Shown: piece after piece, positions 35,659 to 46,350 of the stretch
How the letters are laid out: each line of letters starts with the position of its first letter
Numbering within the stretch: the stretch's first letter is position 1
Source: Dasypus novemcinctus
Taxonomy: Eukaryota > Chordata > Mammalia > Cingulata > Dasypodidae
Direction of reading: 5' to 3'
Assembly (NCBI RefSeq): GCF_030445035.2
Contig: NC_080682.1
Coordinates: forward strand, 32,594,770-32,658,769
Length of the DNA stretch: 64,000 nucleotides
Made by a program: the position numbers and the translations under genes
The notes under the pieces: generated by a model
Database searches by the model: none
What the model saw: only the letters and a program-made list of their open reading frames with translations
What the model was told of the DNA's origin: nothing

Positions 35659-36597
35659 CTATTTACATGCTTTGCTACATGACATGATGCTTTTGTCCCA
35701 AAGCATCCTCATTGCTTTTTTCACTTCTGCATTTCTAAGTGTATAGATTAAAGGGTTTAACATGGGTGTTATCATCTTATAAAATACTGCCACAAATTTA
35801 TCAATGGGAAAAGTGCTCATGGGCCTAACGTACACAAATATACAGGGCACGAAGAATAAGACAACTACAGTAATATGTGAGGCGCAGGTGGAGAAAGCCT
35901 TCCGTCGCCCTTCAGAGCTGTAAGATTTCAGGGAGCAGAGGATGAGGACATAGGAAGTAATAAGAATAGAAAAACTAAGCAAACACATAAACCCACTGTT
36001 GGTGGCAACAAAAGGCCCAATGATGTGCATGTCAGTACAGGAGAGCTTCAGCAGAGGGTAAACTTCACAGGAGAAATGGTCAATGACATTGGGTCCACAG
36101 AAAGGTAACCAAATAATGAAAAGGATTTGAATTAGAGCATGAAGAAATCCCCCAACCCAGGTCAGGACCACCAAAAAGACACACATGTACCGATTCATTT
36201 TTATCATGTAGTGCAGAGGTCTGCAAATAGCCATATAGCAGTCATAGGCCATCACTGAGAGCAAGATAATCTCAGCTCCACCTATAACATGCTCTACAAA
36301 GAGCTGGGCCATGCAGCCATTGAAAGAGATAGTTTTCTTCTCAACAAGTAAGTCAAATATCATTTTGGGGACTGTGTTAGAACAGAAGGCACCATCCTGA
36401 AATGATAAGCAAGACAGAAAAAAATACATAGGGGAGCCCAGAGCAGGACTGCTGGCAATTGTCACTATGATGAGTAGGTTGCCTGACATGGTAAGAAAGT
36501 ACATGGTTATAAACACAACAAACAGGAGTTTCTGCACATCTGGATTCTGCGTCAGGCCAAGGAGGACGAATTCTGTCACATTTTTCACTTGCTCCAT
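35659..36597 (-). CDS. Olfactory receptor, OR4C-like, intact
   Basis: This encodes a 312-residue class II odorant receptor, a seven-helix GPCR expected in the plasma membrane of olfactory sensory cilia, where it would signal through the olfactory G protein. The single-exon frame is uninterrupted. Landmarks: N-glycosylation site N6-V-T8, TM1 GN at 39-40, LGSPMYFF at 53-60, Cys95 and the EL2 cysteines 167, 177 and 187, TM5 SY at 215-216, KAFSTCASH at 233-241, and PMLNPLIYTLRN at 278-289. The TM3 DRY motif reads D119-C120-Y121, so the arginine is missing. I chose the Met at 36597 because the family begins M-x-Q/L-x-N-x-T/V-EF. An upstream in-frame Met at 36642 would add 15 residues. The OR4C affinity is from recall. 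The ligand is unknown and no promoter motif was identified. Confidence 0.93.
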   Translation of the reverse strand: MEQVKNVTEFVLLGLTQNPDVQKLLFVVFITMYFLTMSGNLLIIVTIASSPALGSPMYFFLSCLSFQDGAFCSNTVPKMIFDLLVEKKTISFNGCMAQLFVEHVIGGAEIILLSVMAYDCYMAICRPLHYMIKMNRYMCVFLVVLTWVGGFLHALIQILFIIWLPFCGPNVIDHFSCEVYPLLKLSCTDMHIIGPFVATNSGFMCLLSFSILITSYVLILCSLKSYSSEGRRKAFSTCASHITVVVLFFVPCIFVYVRPMSTFPIDKFVAVFYKMITPMLNPLIYTLRNAEVKKAMRMLWDKSIMSCSKACK

Positions 36598-38049
36598 GAT
36601 CCAGTTTTGTATTTGGATAATTGATGTATTTCCAAATGGCATGTGGATTGTGATGTTGGTAGATTAATTTTGATCAAAACAATATAATATCTCTCGGGTA
36701 ATTTGTTTCTTTAGGATCGATGGTAACACAAACAGACAAACCTTAGACTTAAAGTACAACTACTTTTAGTCATATACAGTGTTGAATACATAACCCCCTT
36801 TTACACACACACATACATGCAAACACGGTTTATGGCTGTTTTCATGCAAGAGACATTTCATCCAATCATATACAGCTGTGTACTCTCCTTTTTAAGCCAC
36901 AGGATTGTCTCAAAAAGAAAAAGAAGAATAAGTAACTGGGCACTTAATGACAAGCAGAGGCCTGAATTCCTGAGCATATGCTTCCCTGTCTAGTTATTTA
37001 GCCTGAAGAGTCTAAACTTATCATCTTAGCCTTTTTAGTTTTATCTTGTTTTATGCCAACTATCAAACATCAGGTGAGTTCTATATAAAATTAGGGATGA
37101 TGCCACATTTAAGACATAATTGAATTGGGTGAACTTGACGCTACAGAAAAATGCACGTGACAGTTATATTTGTGAGCTCGTGTATCATTGAAACAGAATT
37201 GCATAAGAATATCATTGATTCCTTATCAGACAACTCTCCAAGAATGATATCTTGAAGAGGATAAAAGAGTCAACTTGATGCGTTGAAATATTCACCAAAT
37301 TTATTTGTAACTTTAGTTCTTATCATTTGGAGGAAGTTTTGTCACAATAAGCTTCATGGTATTTTGTAATTCAACACTCAATTTAAGGAAGTTATGAAAC
37401 ATTCTCTGGACCTGTCCAGAAAATAGATATTTTAATATTAGGACATAAAAACAACATAATTAATTGGACAAAGCATGTAAAGTAGGATAGATATAATTAT
37501 ATTTTGTTTTCACTGATAAGTAGTTGTGTAATATTGTATATGAGCTCTAGTCTTATTGAGCCAAATTTTTTTCATATATAATGTATGAGAAATAACAAAA
37601 GGCATAGAAGAATTGAAGAACATCACTATTTCTTATATCAAAGTTTGTATCCTAAATGTAAAAATATAGTTTTCCACACATCTCCAAATGATTTTTAAAA
37701 GATCCAAAAAGAGAAAAGCACATATCCTAATTTTCATGATTAAAATAATTCCTTATTAAAATATAAGAGAAAAATAAACTATGAGTGTATATAAATGAAG
37801 TACTCACTGAAAGATGTTTGAAAAATCAACATATTCAGAAAAATTTGCCTGCAGAAATCAATACCGCAAGCAATAAAAAAATATTAGACAATAAAAAATT
37901 CAAAAGCGTGTTGGCATTTGAAGATACCCTTAAAGGTGATGAATATTAATAAGCTCAATTAGAAGCATGTAAGTTCAGATCCTGAAAGGTCATTCATATA
38001 AACAATATTTTTAAAAATATTATGCATGTTTCAGTGATGGTAATAGAAT
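36598..38049. other. OR copy 2 upstream flank
   Basis: Bases 36598-37030 align to OR copy 3 (63571-64000). From about 36850 on there is no counterpart in copy 1. The rest is AT-rich with no recognised feature. A short alternating AC stretch lies at 36805-36820. Confidence 0.5.
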
Positions 38050-38340
38050 TTAATCAGCCACTGGTAGGTATTTATCAAAATAATATAAGTTTAGCCTATT
38101 ATATGTTAATAGGGTAAAAACTAACAAGAAAGAATAGAACTGTATCACAATAAAACATGGATTATAGGTAATAACATAATTAAAATAATAATATTTCATC
38201 AGTTGTATCAAATGTACCACAGTAATGCAAGGAGTTAATAATATGAAGTTGTCATACTGGAACTTTGTATTTTCTGCATGATTTTTCTGAAAATGCACAA
38301 TTTCTCTAAATTTTAAAAAAGCAAGAAAATCTCCTAAATT
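38050..38340 (+). repeat. Old L1 3' end, + strand
   Basis: The text (CAGTTGTATCAAATGTACCAC, AATGCAAGGAGTTAATAATA, then CTTTGTATTTTCTGCATGAT) follows the order of an old L1 3'UTR end. Confidence 0.5.
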
Positions 38341-38579
38341 CAAGTAAGTCTATTTTTGACATCAACACTACATAAAAGGGGAAAAAAGCAAAAAAGTATT
38401 GTATTTATTTAAAACTTAAAGCATCAATTTGTTCAAAACCTGAAAAAAAAAATAACTTGTAACTGATCTGTAGATGGGAAAGACATGTTGTACAAATATG
38501 CAATCATATGAAAAATAGAAAATATTGATGGATTCAATACAGAATGATAGGGAACAAACTCAAAACATGTTTCCAACAG
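38341..38579. other. A-rich stretch, nothing recognised
   Basis: Low-complexity A-rich text between two old L1-like fragments. Confidence 0.3.
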
Positions 38580-39240
38580 ATGAAAGAAAACTGTTACTAA
38601 AGAAATAGCATTTGTAAACAAAGAAAATGTCTATGCACGCTGTTATAAAGAAGAGGCAAAAATAATGAAATGGCAATTTCCATGAAAAAAGTTAGATATC
38701 TGAACTACCCTATATTTTGTAAGCTCTCAAAGAAATGCAATTTAAAATGTGAAATATATTTCACTGACAAATTTTTAAAAAATCAAGATGACCTCTATTA
38801 TCCAGTGCCAGTGAGTATATGTTGGTATTAAATATTCTAGAAATAAACATGACTATGCATAAAAGTACTTTGAAATTGGTTATGCTCTTTGGTCCCTTAC
38901 TACTTACTCTTAGGAATCTCGTCTTAATAAGAAATATTGGCAAAGCTTATGCATACATATAGTTTATAACATATTTTTTAATAATATTAACAATGTAAAA
39001 ACACAGTGTCTACAAAGATAAGGAGTCAAATGCAAGATGATGTATAGTTAGAAAATAAATAGAAAACTAATATATTTGTAATAAATAATATTGATGTGCA
39101 GAGGAGATTTTAGGAAAATAGTGAGTGGAAAACTGCAAATATAAAATGGCACTTATAATCTCAATTGAGTAAAATGACATATATAATAGAAATGACTCTA
39201 AAAATATATTAAAGCCTAAGTTTTTTTTGTAAGTATGGAA
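38580..39240 (+). repeat. Old L1/HAL1-like fragment, + strand
   Basis: CTCTCAAAGAAATGCAATTT at 38727 and the following CCAGTGCCAGTGAGTATATG match the common L1 ORF2 C-terminal region in order. It is heavily decayed. Confidence 0.4.
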
Positions 39241-40724
39241 TAAGGACAAATTTTGTGTTCTTTTGTAAAATCAGTTTTGTGATCCTAGTTTTTTTTACAA
39301 AGAGAATATATTGTCTTTATTGTAAATAAAATAATTTAATAAAAGATTTACATTTTTTTTCTTTTATCTGGCTCCATAGTATCTTAAGTGATTCCTTTCA
39401 TGAGTATATTGTGTATGCTGGTTATTATTCATAAAGATCTGTGATAATACATCATATATTTAAATCTTACTTACCTGCAAACTGAAGATCTTAGTGTCAC
39501 CCTGATAGAAAATTATCAATAGAGAAGTCATTGGTCTTCTCTTTCTGATATAATAAGACAAGAAATAGGCTCAATCTTTGACAAGGCATCTTAGCTATAA
39601 AAAACATGTTTCATGAACCTTCCAATTACTGACCCCTCACTGACTTCTGCTTTTCAAATTGATCCATTTTTACCTTAAGTATAGTAATTATGACTGTTTA
39701 GGGAAACTTCCTTTGTAAAGCAGAGTTCATGGGCAGAATATATTTTTAGTCTGTAAATTCACACCAACCTGTAAATGTGGTCAACAAGCATTCCGACTCA
39801 GATAATAAATTTCTTTAATCAGAAAATTTCCAAAGCTTTAAGCTTCAGTGGATATTTGGTGGAGAAGCTTAAATTTTTTGACAGATGTCTTTCCAGGAGT
39901 CTTCTTCTTGTGTGTTTGCTCTTTTAATCTTTAGTGACTATGTGAAATATAATACAGAGTCACTTGAGATTAGTTCAAACCATATTTAAAACAATAGAAA
40001 TAGAAAATTATGTTGAAACAGAAAATTCATAGATAGCCAGCATTAAAAACTCTACAGAAAATGCAGTTGTCTTGAAGTAGCAAGTTCCCATTTTCACCTT
40101 TTTTTAAGACTGCTCTTAAGAAATTCTGTGCTCAGCCTAGAGTTAGCACCTTTGGTCATTGAGATCCTGGATCCCTATGCATTGGTAATGCAGACTGAAG
40201 CTTCTGTTATTTGCAGCTGCTTTTACTTACGTGTTGTGCAGGCTGAGGTATCACTAGAGTCTGTCTTTATCAACATTTTGAAGTGCAGCTTCAGGTAAAT
40301 TTTTAAATTGATATTACTTAAGGGTGTTCTAAACTTTCAGTTCCCAAAGTATTAGAATTAGCAGCTTTAGCCAAGATGGCAGTCCAACCAGACCATTCTG
40401 TGTTCCCTTGTGGCTTTGGAATCTGCAACCATGGTGGGGATGAAATCCATTTAGGCTGGGCTAACGGACTTGCAGTAGTTTGGAAGGGAACTTCGAGTCT
40501 AGCACCTAAGACACAGAATGTTCTAGTGTTGATAGTACAAGTCCATGAACTAATCAGAGCCTATAAAGTAGCCCTATTAGTACCTGTCCCAAAGAATTAA
40601 AAAGAGGACTAACCATGTGGAAAATCTAGATGAATACAAAACTGCTATTCCAGTGTTTATGTCCTGAGTATAAACGCAAGCAAGTTAGAGATACATGCTG
40701 TCTAATATTAAAAATCAGAATCAT
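39241..40724. other. OR copy 2 flank, no gene
   Basis: From about 40190 the sequence again aligns to copy 1 (from about 9985). A small + strand frame (40376-40600) is not open in copy 1. Nothing else is recognised. Confidence 0.45.
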
Positions 40725-40950
40725 TTCCAAGTGTAAGAGCTTTGTATTACAACAAGTTTAACCTCCTGATGCTGTCTCTTCTACTTAATAAATTAATTTA
40801 GGAAAGTTTTTCAGTCTCCTCATGTCTCAGTTCCCATATCTGTACAGAGAATGATAAGGTACCAATCTCATAGGACTATCCTTGAGTTATATGAGATAAC
40901 GCATTAATTGTGTTTAGAATGCTCCCTCAGATAGAATAAAGGTTCATTGT
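40725..40950 (+). repeat. MIR SINE
   Basis: MIR word order is present (TCTCAGTTCCCATATCTGTA, TCATAGGACTATC, TTTAGAATGCTCCCTCAGAT). Orthologous in position to the MIR at 10535-10765 of copy 1. Confidence 0.75.
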
Positions 40951-41334
40951 TTGATCTTGACACCTTCTTTATAGGAAATGTGAGCTCATGGTGCTACTGA
41001 CCAGTTTTATTGCAGTATTTGTACCAATTCACAGAGGTAGCTTGATTTATTGTTCTCTATATTTGGTGAGATTCAGGAAGAATGCTGTCAGTAAGAGAGA
41101 AGAAATGCCAAGTTTTCTTGTATTCAATAATCATCAATGATTCAATGAATCATAACAATTCAAAAATCTTCTATGAGTGATCAATCTCTCATCAAAATAG
41201 CTAACAGTGATGTTGAGATTCCCTGAAAAGGTTATATGAGTTAATGGAAATGTAAATATGATTTTAATTAACAAATAACAAGTACTTCCTAAGTATCAGT
41301 CACTTTGATTATATGGCAATTACATTCTCACATA

Positions 41335-41500
41335 ATTTCATGGTGGAGATACTAGTATTTCCATTTTGAATATAAAGAAATTGTTAACTCTGAGCATTAC
41401 TTGGTTAAGATTTTAATGCTGATAATTAGAAATGCTTGGATTCAAATCCATACTAATTTTGATTTCTAAGTTTGCGATCTGATACATAAATTATTGTCCA
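41335..41500 (-). repeat. MIR SINE, antisense
   Basis: This is the counterpart of 11135-11310: AGTATTTCCATTTTGAATAT, then TTGGATTCAAATCCATACTA, the antisense MIR order. Confidence 0.55.
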
Positions 41501-41844
41501 CAACACGCAAGGATGCTGTATGTGTCTCATCCACTGGATGTGATATGAGAGAAATGCTGATTCAGATTAGCTCTTTGTTCTACTGCCAGCCAGAGAGTAT
41601 TCCTCAGACATATCCCACATATGGAGCTGATCAGGAAAGAGAAGATGGAGAAATTGGAACATCGTATAACTTCCTTTGCTACCTCTTGAAGTATCTAGAG
41701 GAATTGCCTAAGCTCAATCCAGAATGCTTTGATTCTGGGAATTACTTAGAGCTTACAGGATGGAAGGAAAGTGTAAGTAGAAGTACAGCTTTAGGAACAG
41801 GGACTTTCTCTACATGAATATCATATGGTAAGATTCTAGAAAAT

Positions 41845-42330
41845 TATAAACATATCTAAATTTGCCAAGGTTGCTATGATAATGTCTCACAATGAGTTGC
41901 TTAACAAAAAATATTTATGGAAATCTATAATCTAGATATCAACAAGGACATGATCTCCTTCAAAGTTTGTAGCATTGTAGTGATGGAAGCCTTCAGTTAC
42001 ATGACTATGCCATTGGTAACTTCCTGTGCTTACTCTGACTCTGACATTTGTGATTGTTTCCAAATTTCCTCACTTCATAAGGTCTCCGGGCATGAGAACT
42101 AAGACATGGTCTCATTGGTTTTGCCACACCTAAATAGTATATTAAAAAAACCTGTTCACATATGAGTCCTCACCCTGACATATTCAAATATACTGTTTAT
42201 AATACAAATGGATTTACTCTGCCAAGATCATGGATTAAGATGAAGTATGTATGTGTCTTTTCTGCAGTGCATGATTCAATCCCTCCCTATCACCACCAAA
42301 AACCTGAATGTGGATATGATTCCCAATTCA
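41845..42330 (-). repeat. Old interspersed repeat, counterpart of 11645-12110
   Basis: It starts at GCCAAGGTTGCTATGATAAT and aligns with the copy 1 repeat through AACCTGAATGTGGATATGAT. The family is not named. Confidence 0.45.
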
Positions 42331-43325
42331 TCCACCTACTGATTATATAGCTCCATGCATGTAATTTAACTTATCTAAGCCTGTAAATAAGTCTTAGATA
42401 AAATAAGGCAGTTGGAATGTGTACAATAGGTAACAATTGAAATCATCCACAACTATATTTATGGAAAGAAAATACTTGGAAATATATTCTGTGAATTGAA
42501 TTAAAAAATGTTTGACAGTATATGTACCCACTACTACATCACTCTTGGTTAATATTTATTGAATCCTGAACTATTTGTGTGATCTTTGGCTACTGATTCA
42601 ATTTTTTTGTGCCTCAGGTTTTTGTTCTGCAAAATAAAAATTTGCAAAATATAGGGACCTTGTATGGATCCAAAGAAACACTAAAAGGGGGATATATTAT
42701 TGAGACTGAATATGTTTTGTTTTGGAGAAAATTGATCAAGTTTAGTAATCAATGGGCAGAAAATAATACAAGTAGAGAGAGGAGAATGAAAGAGAGCGAG
42801 TAAAGATATAGGATAAAAATGGGGTAGTCAATAAAAGCATGTTTGAAAAGGTAGATGTTAATTTTTCACAGATTTCTTTCAGTCAGACTTGGTTTTGTTC
42901 TGGTGTAAAGTGGTCATGAATTAGAGGGAAAGTTGAGTACATTCTTAATCTAAAGTAGTAAATGTGGATTGAACATGAATTATACTTAACCGATTATGGT
43001 AATGTAATTCTTATTTCCAGTTATGCCATAAGGATAGACAAATAAAATTCCAGCCAATATAACAAGAGAAAAAGAACCTTGAAAGGCTTTTGGAAGATGC
43101 TCCCATGTTCTTATAAAGAGAATAATGATGACAATTTTCCTTTTCTGAATAATGTCCTCTGAAAGGGATACTGGAATTTTCACCCAGAAGTGATGGATAG
43201 GTTTTTGAACTTGGAAGCTTTTGAATTGACCCAGATAAAATCCACACCATTCAAAAGATAACTGATTGTTTTTTACTGGGTTTTATTTGAAACTGCCTTT
43301 ACTACTAAAGGACATAACATTATTT
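42331..43325. other. OR copy 2 flank with unoccupied retroinsertion site
   Basis: It aligns to 12120-13050 and then directly to 14829-14890 of copy 1. The site CACACCATTCAAAAGATAAC at 43246-43265 is the empty counterpart of the copy 1 insertion. Confidence 0.75.
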
Positions 43326-43794
43326 CAAGACCTGTAATAACCATATATTATGGGTTATATGATAGTCATTCTAGCAAGAAGTGAACATAAGAGTTCTTTT
43401 AGTCAATAGAAATACAATTTCAATTACTTCTTGTATGGGTCCCATTGCATAGATAAATAGGTGGCTTCTCTGTCTTTGAAACCTGTATTAGATCACCATG
43501 AGGAATTATCTAATCTTGAAGCTTCTGATCTGTTATTGGAGGAGGTATAGCAAGAAGAATGTTTACAGATGATAGCTCAGATTGCAGGGCCAACACTCCA
43601 TCCGCCAAGCAACAGCAAGAATGCCTGGAGTTTTACTATATTTTTAAATTGTTTTTTCTTGATTCACTACTCATCCAGTTCCTACAATTCTTTATTCTAG
43701 AGTCCTGAGAAAGATGTATCTACCAGTTTTTGCTAGTTTTTCAATGTTCTGTAGGGAACAGAACCCTGGAACACTTCACTCCCCTTTGTTGGTT
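43326..43794. other. No recognised feature
   Basis: Beyond the end of the OR duplication. No gene or nameable repeat is seen. Confidence 0.35.
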
Positions 43795-43930
43795 AATCAG
43801 AAGTCTCTCTATATTTAAATTTTTGAGGAAATTCCAACTCTTTTTCTATAGTGGTTTTACCATTTTACATGCTCATCAGCAAGGGCAAGAGTTCTAATTT
43901 CTCTACATCCACGGCAATCAATATTTGGAT
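43795..43930 (-). repeat. L1 ORF2 fragment, antisense
   Basis: TTTTTGAGGAAATTCCAACT, then TATAGTGGTTTTACCATTTT and TCTAATTTCTCTACATCCAC is the familiar antisense L1 ORF2 C-terminal segment. Confidence 0.6.
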
Positions 43931-44149
43931 TATCAGAGGGGTAAAGGTTAAAGTAGGGTAGAATGACAGAAATGGGCTTAGATATGCTTAGGAGGCATGG
44001 GATGACAATTCAGTGGGCTGGATACATGAGGCCTGAGACACACAAATCATTATCATCCTGGCTGGGAGTAAGCACCAACAAACACATGATACACTATGTG
44101 CCAACCACATTGAATATCACTGCTGAATTCATAACATGATCCCTTTAGG

Positions 44150-45090
44150 CTCAGCAAAAATTGCTAGTCAAAATAGTGCTTGATAATCATATTACCTTAG
44201 ACTTCCTCCTAGTCCCACAAGGAAGCTAACACCTCCTGCTATAGGTGTGATATTTCAGGAAAGGTGGAAAAGGAGCCAATGAAAATCTGACACAAAGCCC
44301 ATGGGTTGAAAAGTGTACAAAACATTCTATGTTGGACTTTTTCAGCTACATTGTGATGGGAGGGGGACATGGAAACAACCATTACTCCAGACAGACTTGA
44401 TCACTCTGCTTGGAGTTGGTGAAGCCCCAGTCTTTTGCAGCAGTCAGTGTTCTTCCCAAAACTTTACTGTTAATATTGTTTGGAACCATAGGACAGTACG
44501 CCCTACCTGTCTCCATCTTCTTTTCTGAGTTGGTAGGTGAGTTTATGTTGTGGAAGTTAATGAAGAGGAGTAGACTAAGCCTGGTACAATCATGTAGGTA
44601 TAAAATAAACAGAAAGAGACATACCCTTTGGCCTTCTACCATCCTATGCCCCCCCCTTCTTTGTTATAACGTGATGATGTTTCAAAAATTTCCAATCTCA
44701 GCAAAGGTAGAAGTTAAGTCTGTTGACATGGCCTGAAAATACCTTAAAACCAAAAGCCAGGAATAAGCAGTCCCAGTTGCTTACCAACACAAAAACTCTG
44801 TAGAAACAATGCCTGGGACATGCTTTTTGCTCATTGCAGGCCTCCCTTCCTTGGTGGTATAAATTGTGAACTCTTGGGAAGCACAAGTATCTCTTATCTC
44901 AGATGTGAAGCTGAGTGTGCTAAGATGCCATCCTCTAACAAGGTTGGAGCTATTGGTCTCACTTGAGAATGGGCTATGGTGTGATCTCTTCCCCTGCTCT
45001 TTTGGACATTTTGTGCTGTATAACTAATGAAGTGGCCACTTGCTGAAAATTTCTGTTGTGACTGAGTCACGAGACTGCATATAGGAACTT
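44150..45090 (+). repeat. Possible LTR-like fossil
   Basis: The distal part (44790-45090) has a GGTATAAATT TATA-like motif at 44861 and later a TTTTGTGCTGTATAACTAAT and CACTTGCTGAAAATTTC block, an arrangement typical of the promoter and R/U5 part of an old LTR. A shorter related piece is at 4085-4250. The family is uncertain, and there is no internal region or coding frame. Treat as an old, incomplete relic. Confidence 0.3.
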
Positions 45091-45218
45091 ACTGAATACA
45101 TGTCAATTTATCTATTTTCAAATTCGTCAAGACTATTTTTTTCTGCCTGCTCAGATCTGTGGAATCCCTCTAGAGAATTTTTCCTGCCAGTATTATACCT
45201 TCTATTCGAAAATTTCTA

Positions 45219-45249
<31 letters not shown>

Positions 45250-45250
45250 T
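45219..45250. repeat. (GTT)n microsatellite
   Basis: About nine GTT units followed by a short T-run. Confidence 0.92.
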
Positions 45251-45869
45251 TTAATATTTACCTCTTTGTTGATACTCCTTATTTCCTTATTTTGGGAAGA
45301 TATTCTTCTGGTGCCCTTTGCTTTTTTGCCCATGTTTTACTTTTACACATTAAGCATAAATAGCAAAGTTGAATTATTTCCTTTCTCTATTTTTCTAATG
45401 TATCTTCGTGCTTGAAGAGTTTCTATTTTTTCTGTGATTCAGCTATACCTTCTTTTCTCTTTGTATGTCTTATTCTTTTATTTTTATTTTTCAAAGCCTG
45501 GGCATTTTTAATATTATAATGTTCTATCTCTGGAAATCATGTGTTAATATATGTTAAGTACTTATAATAGTTCCTGGCATACAGAAAACATAAAATAATT
45601 GGATATTAAAAGGAAAAGTAACATTTGATTCTGTTTAAACATCCATTTTGTTGCATATTTGGGCTGATATCTCTTCCAGATAAGAGCAGCCATATTCTAG
45701 CCAATTCAGGACGTTTCTGGAACTTCTGGTGATACTTGTCTCTAAATATATTATAAGGTGCCTTCTGTTCTGATCAATTTATTTTCTCATAAGGTTTTCC
45801 TTGAATTCCAGACATGAACATTATTCACCTTAGGGAAATTTTTCAGCCTCTGGAAATTTTAGAGGCAGC
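45251..45869. other. No recognised feature
   Basis: T-rich sequence. A short MIR-end-like piece may lie at 45545-45610, too short to call. Confidence 0.35.
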
Positions 45870-46130
45870 AAAGTTGGATGGATTTGGAGCTATGGACTCA
45901 AAAGAACTAGGATTGAATTATGTCTTAGTAGTTATGTAACCAGCACCCATTTCAAATGATCTCAGTCTTTTTTTAACCTTGGTTAATATGTACAGTATAA
46001 TGGTAGCAAGTATTTCATAGGGTTACTTATGCACTAGACAAGGGAGTGAGTAGGCATCCTGTTAAGAGCCTGGTACTCAGTATGTACTTAATAAATGTTA
46101 TTGTCTATATTCCTTTTCTTACTATTTCAT
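45870..46130 (+). repeat. MIR SINE
   Basis: The order GGAGCTATGGACTCAAAAGA, GTAGTTATGTAACC, TTTCATAGGGTTACTTATG and GTATGTACTTAATAAATGTT is that of MIR, with a good 3' end. Confidence 0.65.
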
Positions 46131-46350
46131 CAGTGTCCATTCACTTAATGACTTTAAAATTCTATGAATTGTTTTTACTATTCAATTTTATATAGATACT
46201 GTATTTAGATACATGAGTTAAATACTTATTTTTCAGAGTAAAACCAATAACATTAATGCCAGAAAGATGAAATTAGCACTCTGAAAAATTCACCTTAACA
46301 GTCAAAATAATTTCCAAATCAAAATCAGCTTTAAGAAGACAACAAAGTGT

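Larger units (their letters stand above)
34900..43325. other. Duplicated olfactory-receptor block, copy 2
   Basis: It aligns to copy 1 (8040-14890) from about 34915 to 43325, and its upstream part to copy 3 (63571-64000). It keeps the full upstream segment that copy 1 lacks and the unoccupied site of the copy 1 retroinsertion. Confidence 0.8.

Noticed and set aside
41494-41817. + strand frame of 107 codons as a gene
   Set aside because: The aligned sequence in OR copy 1 (about 11310-11630) has an in-frame TAA (after CTTTGC), so the frame is not conserved between paralogues.
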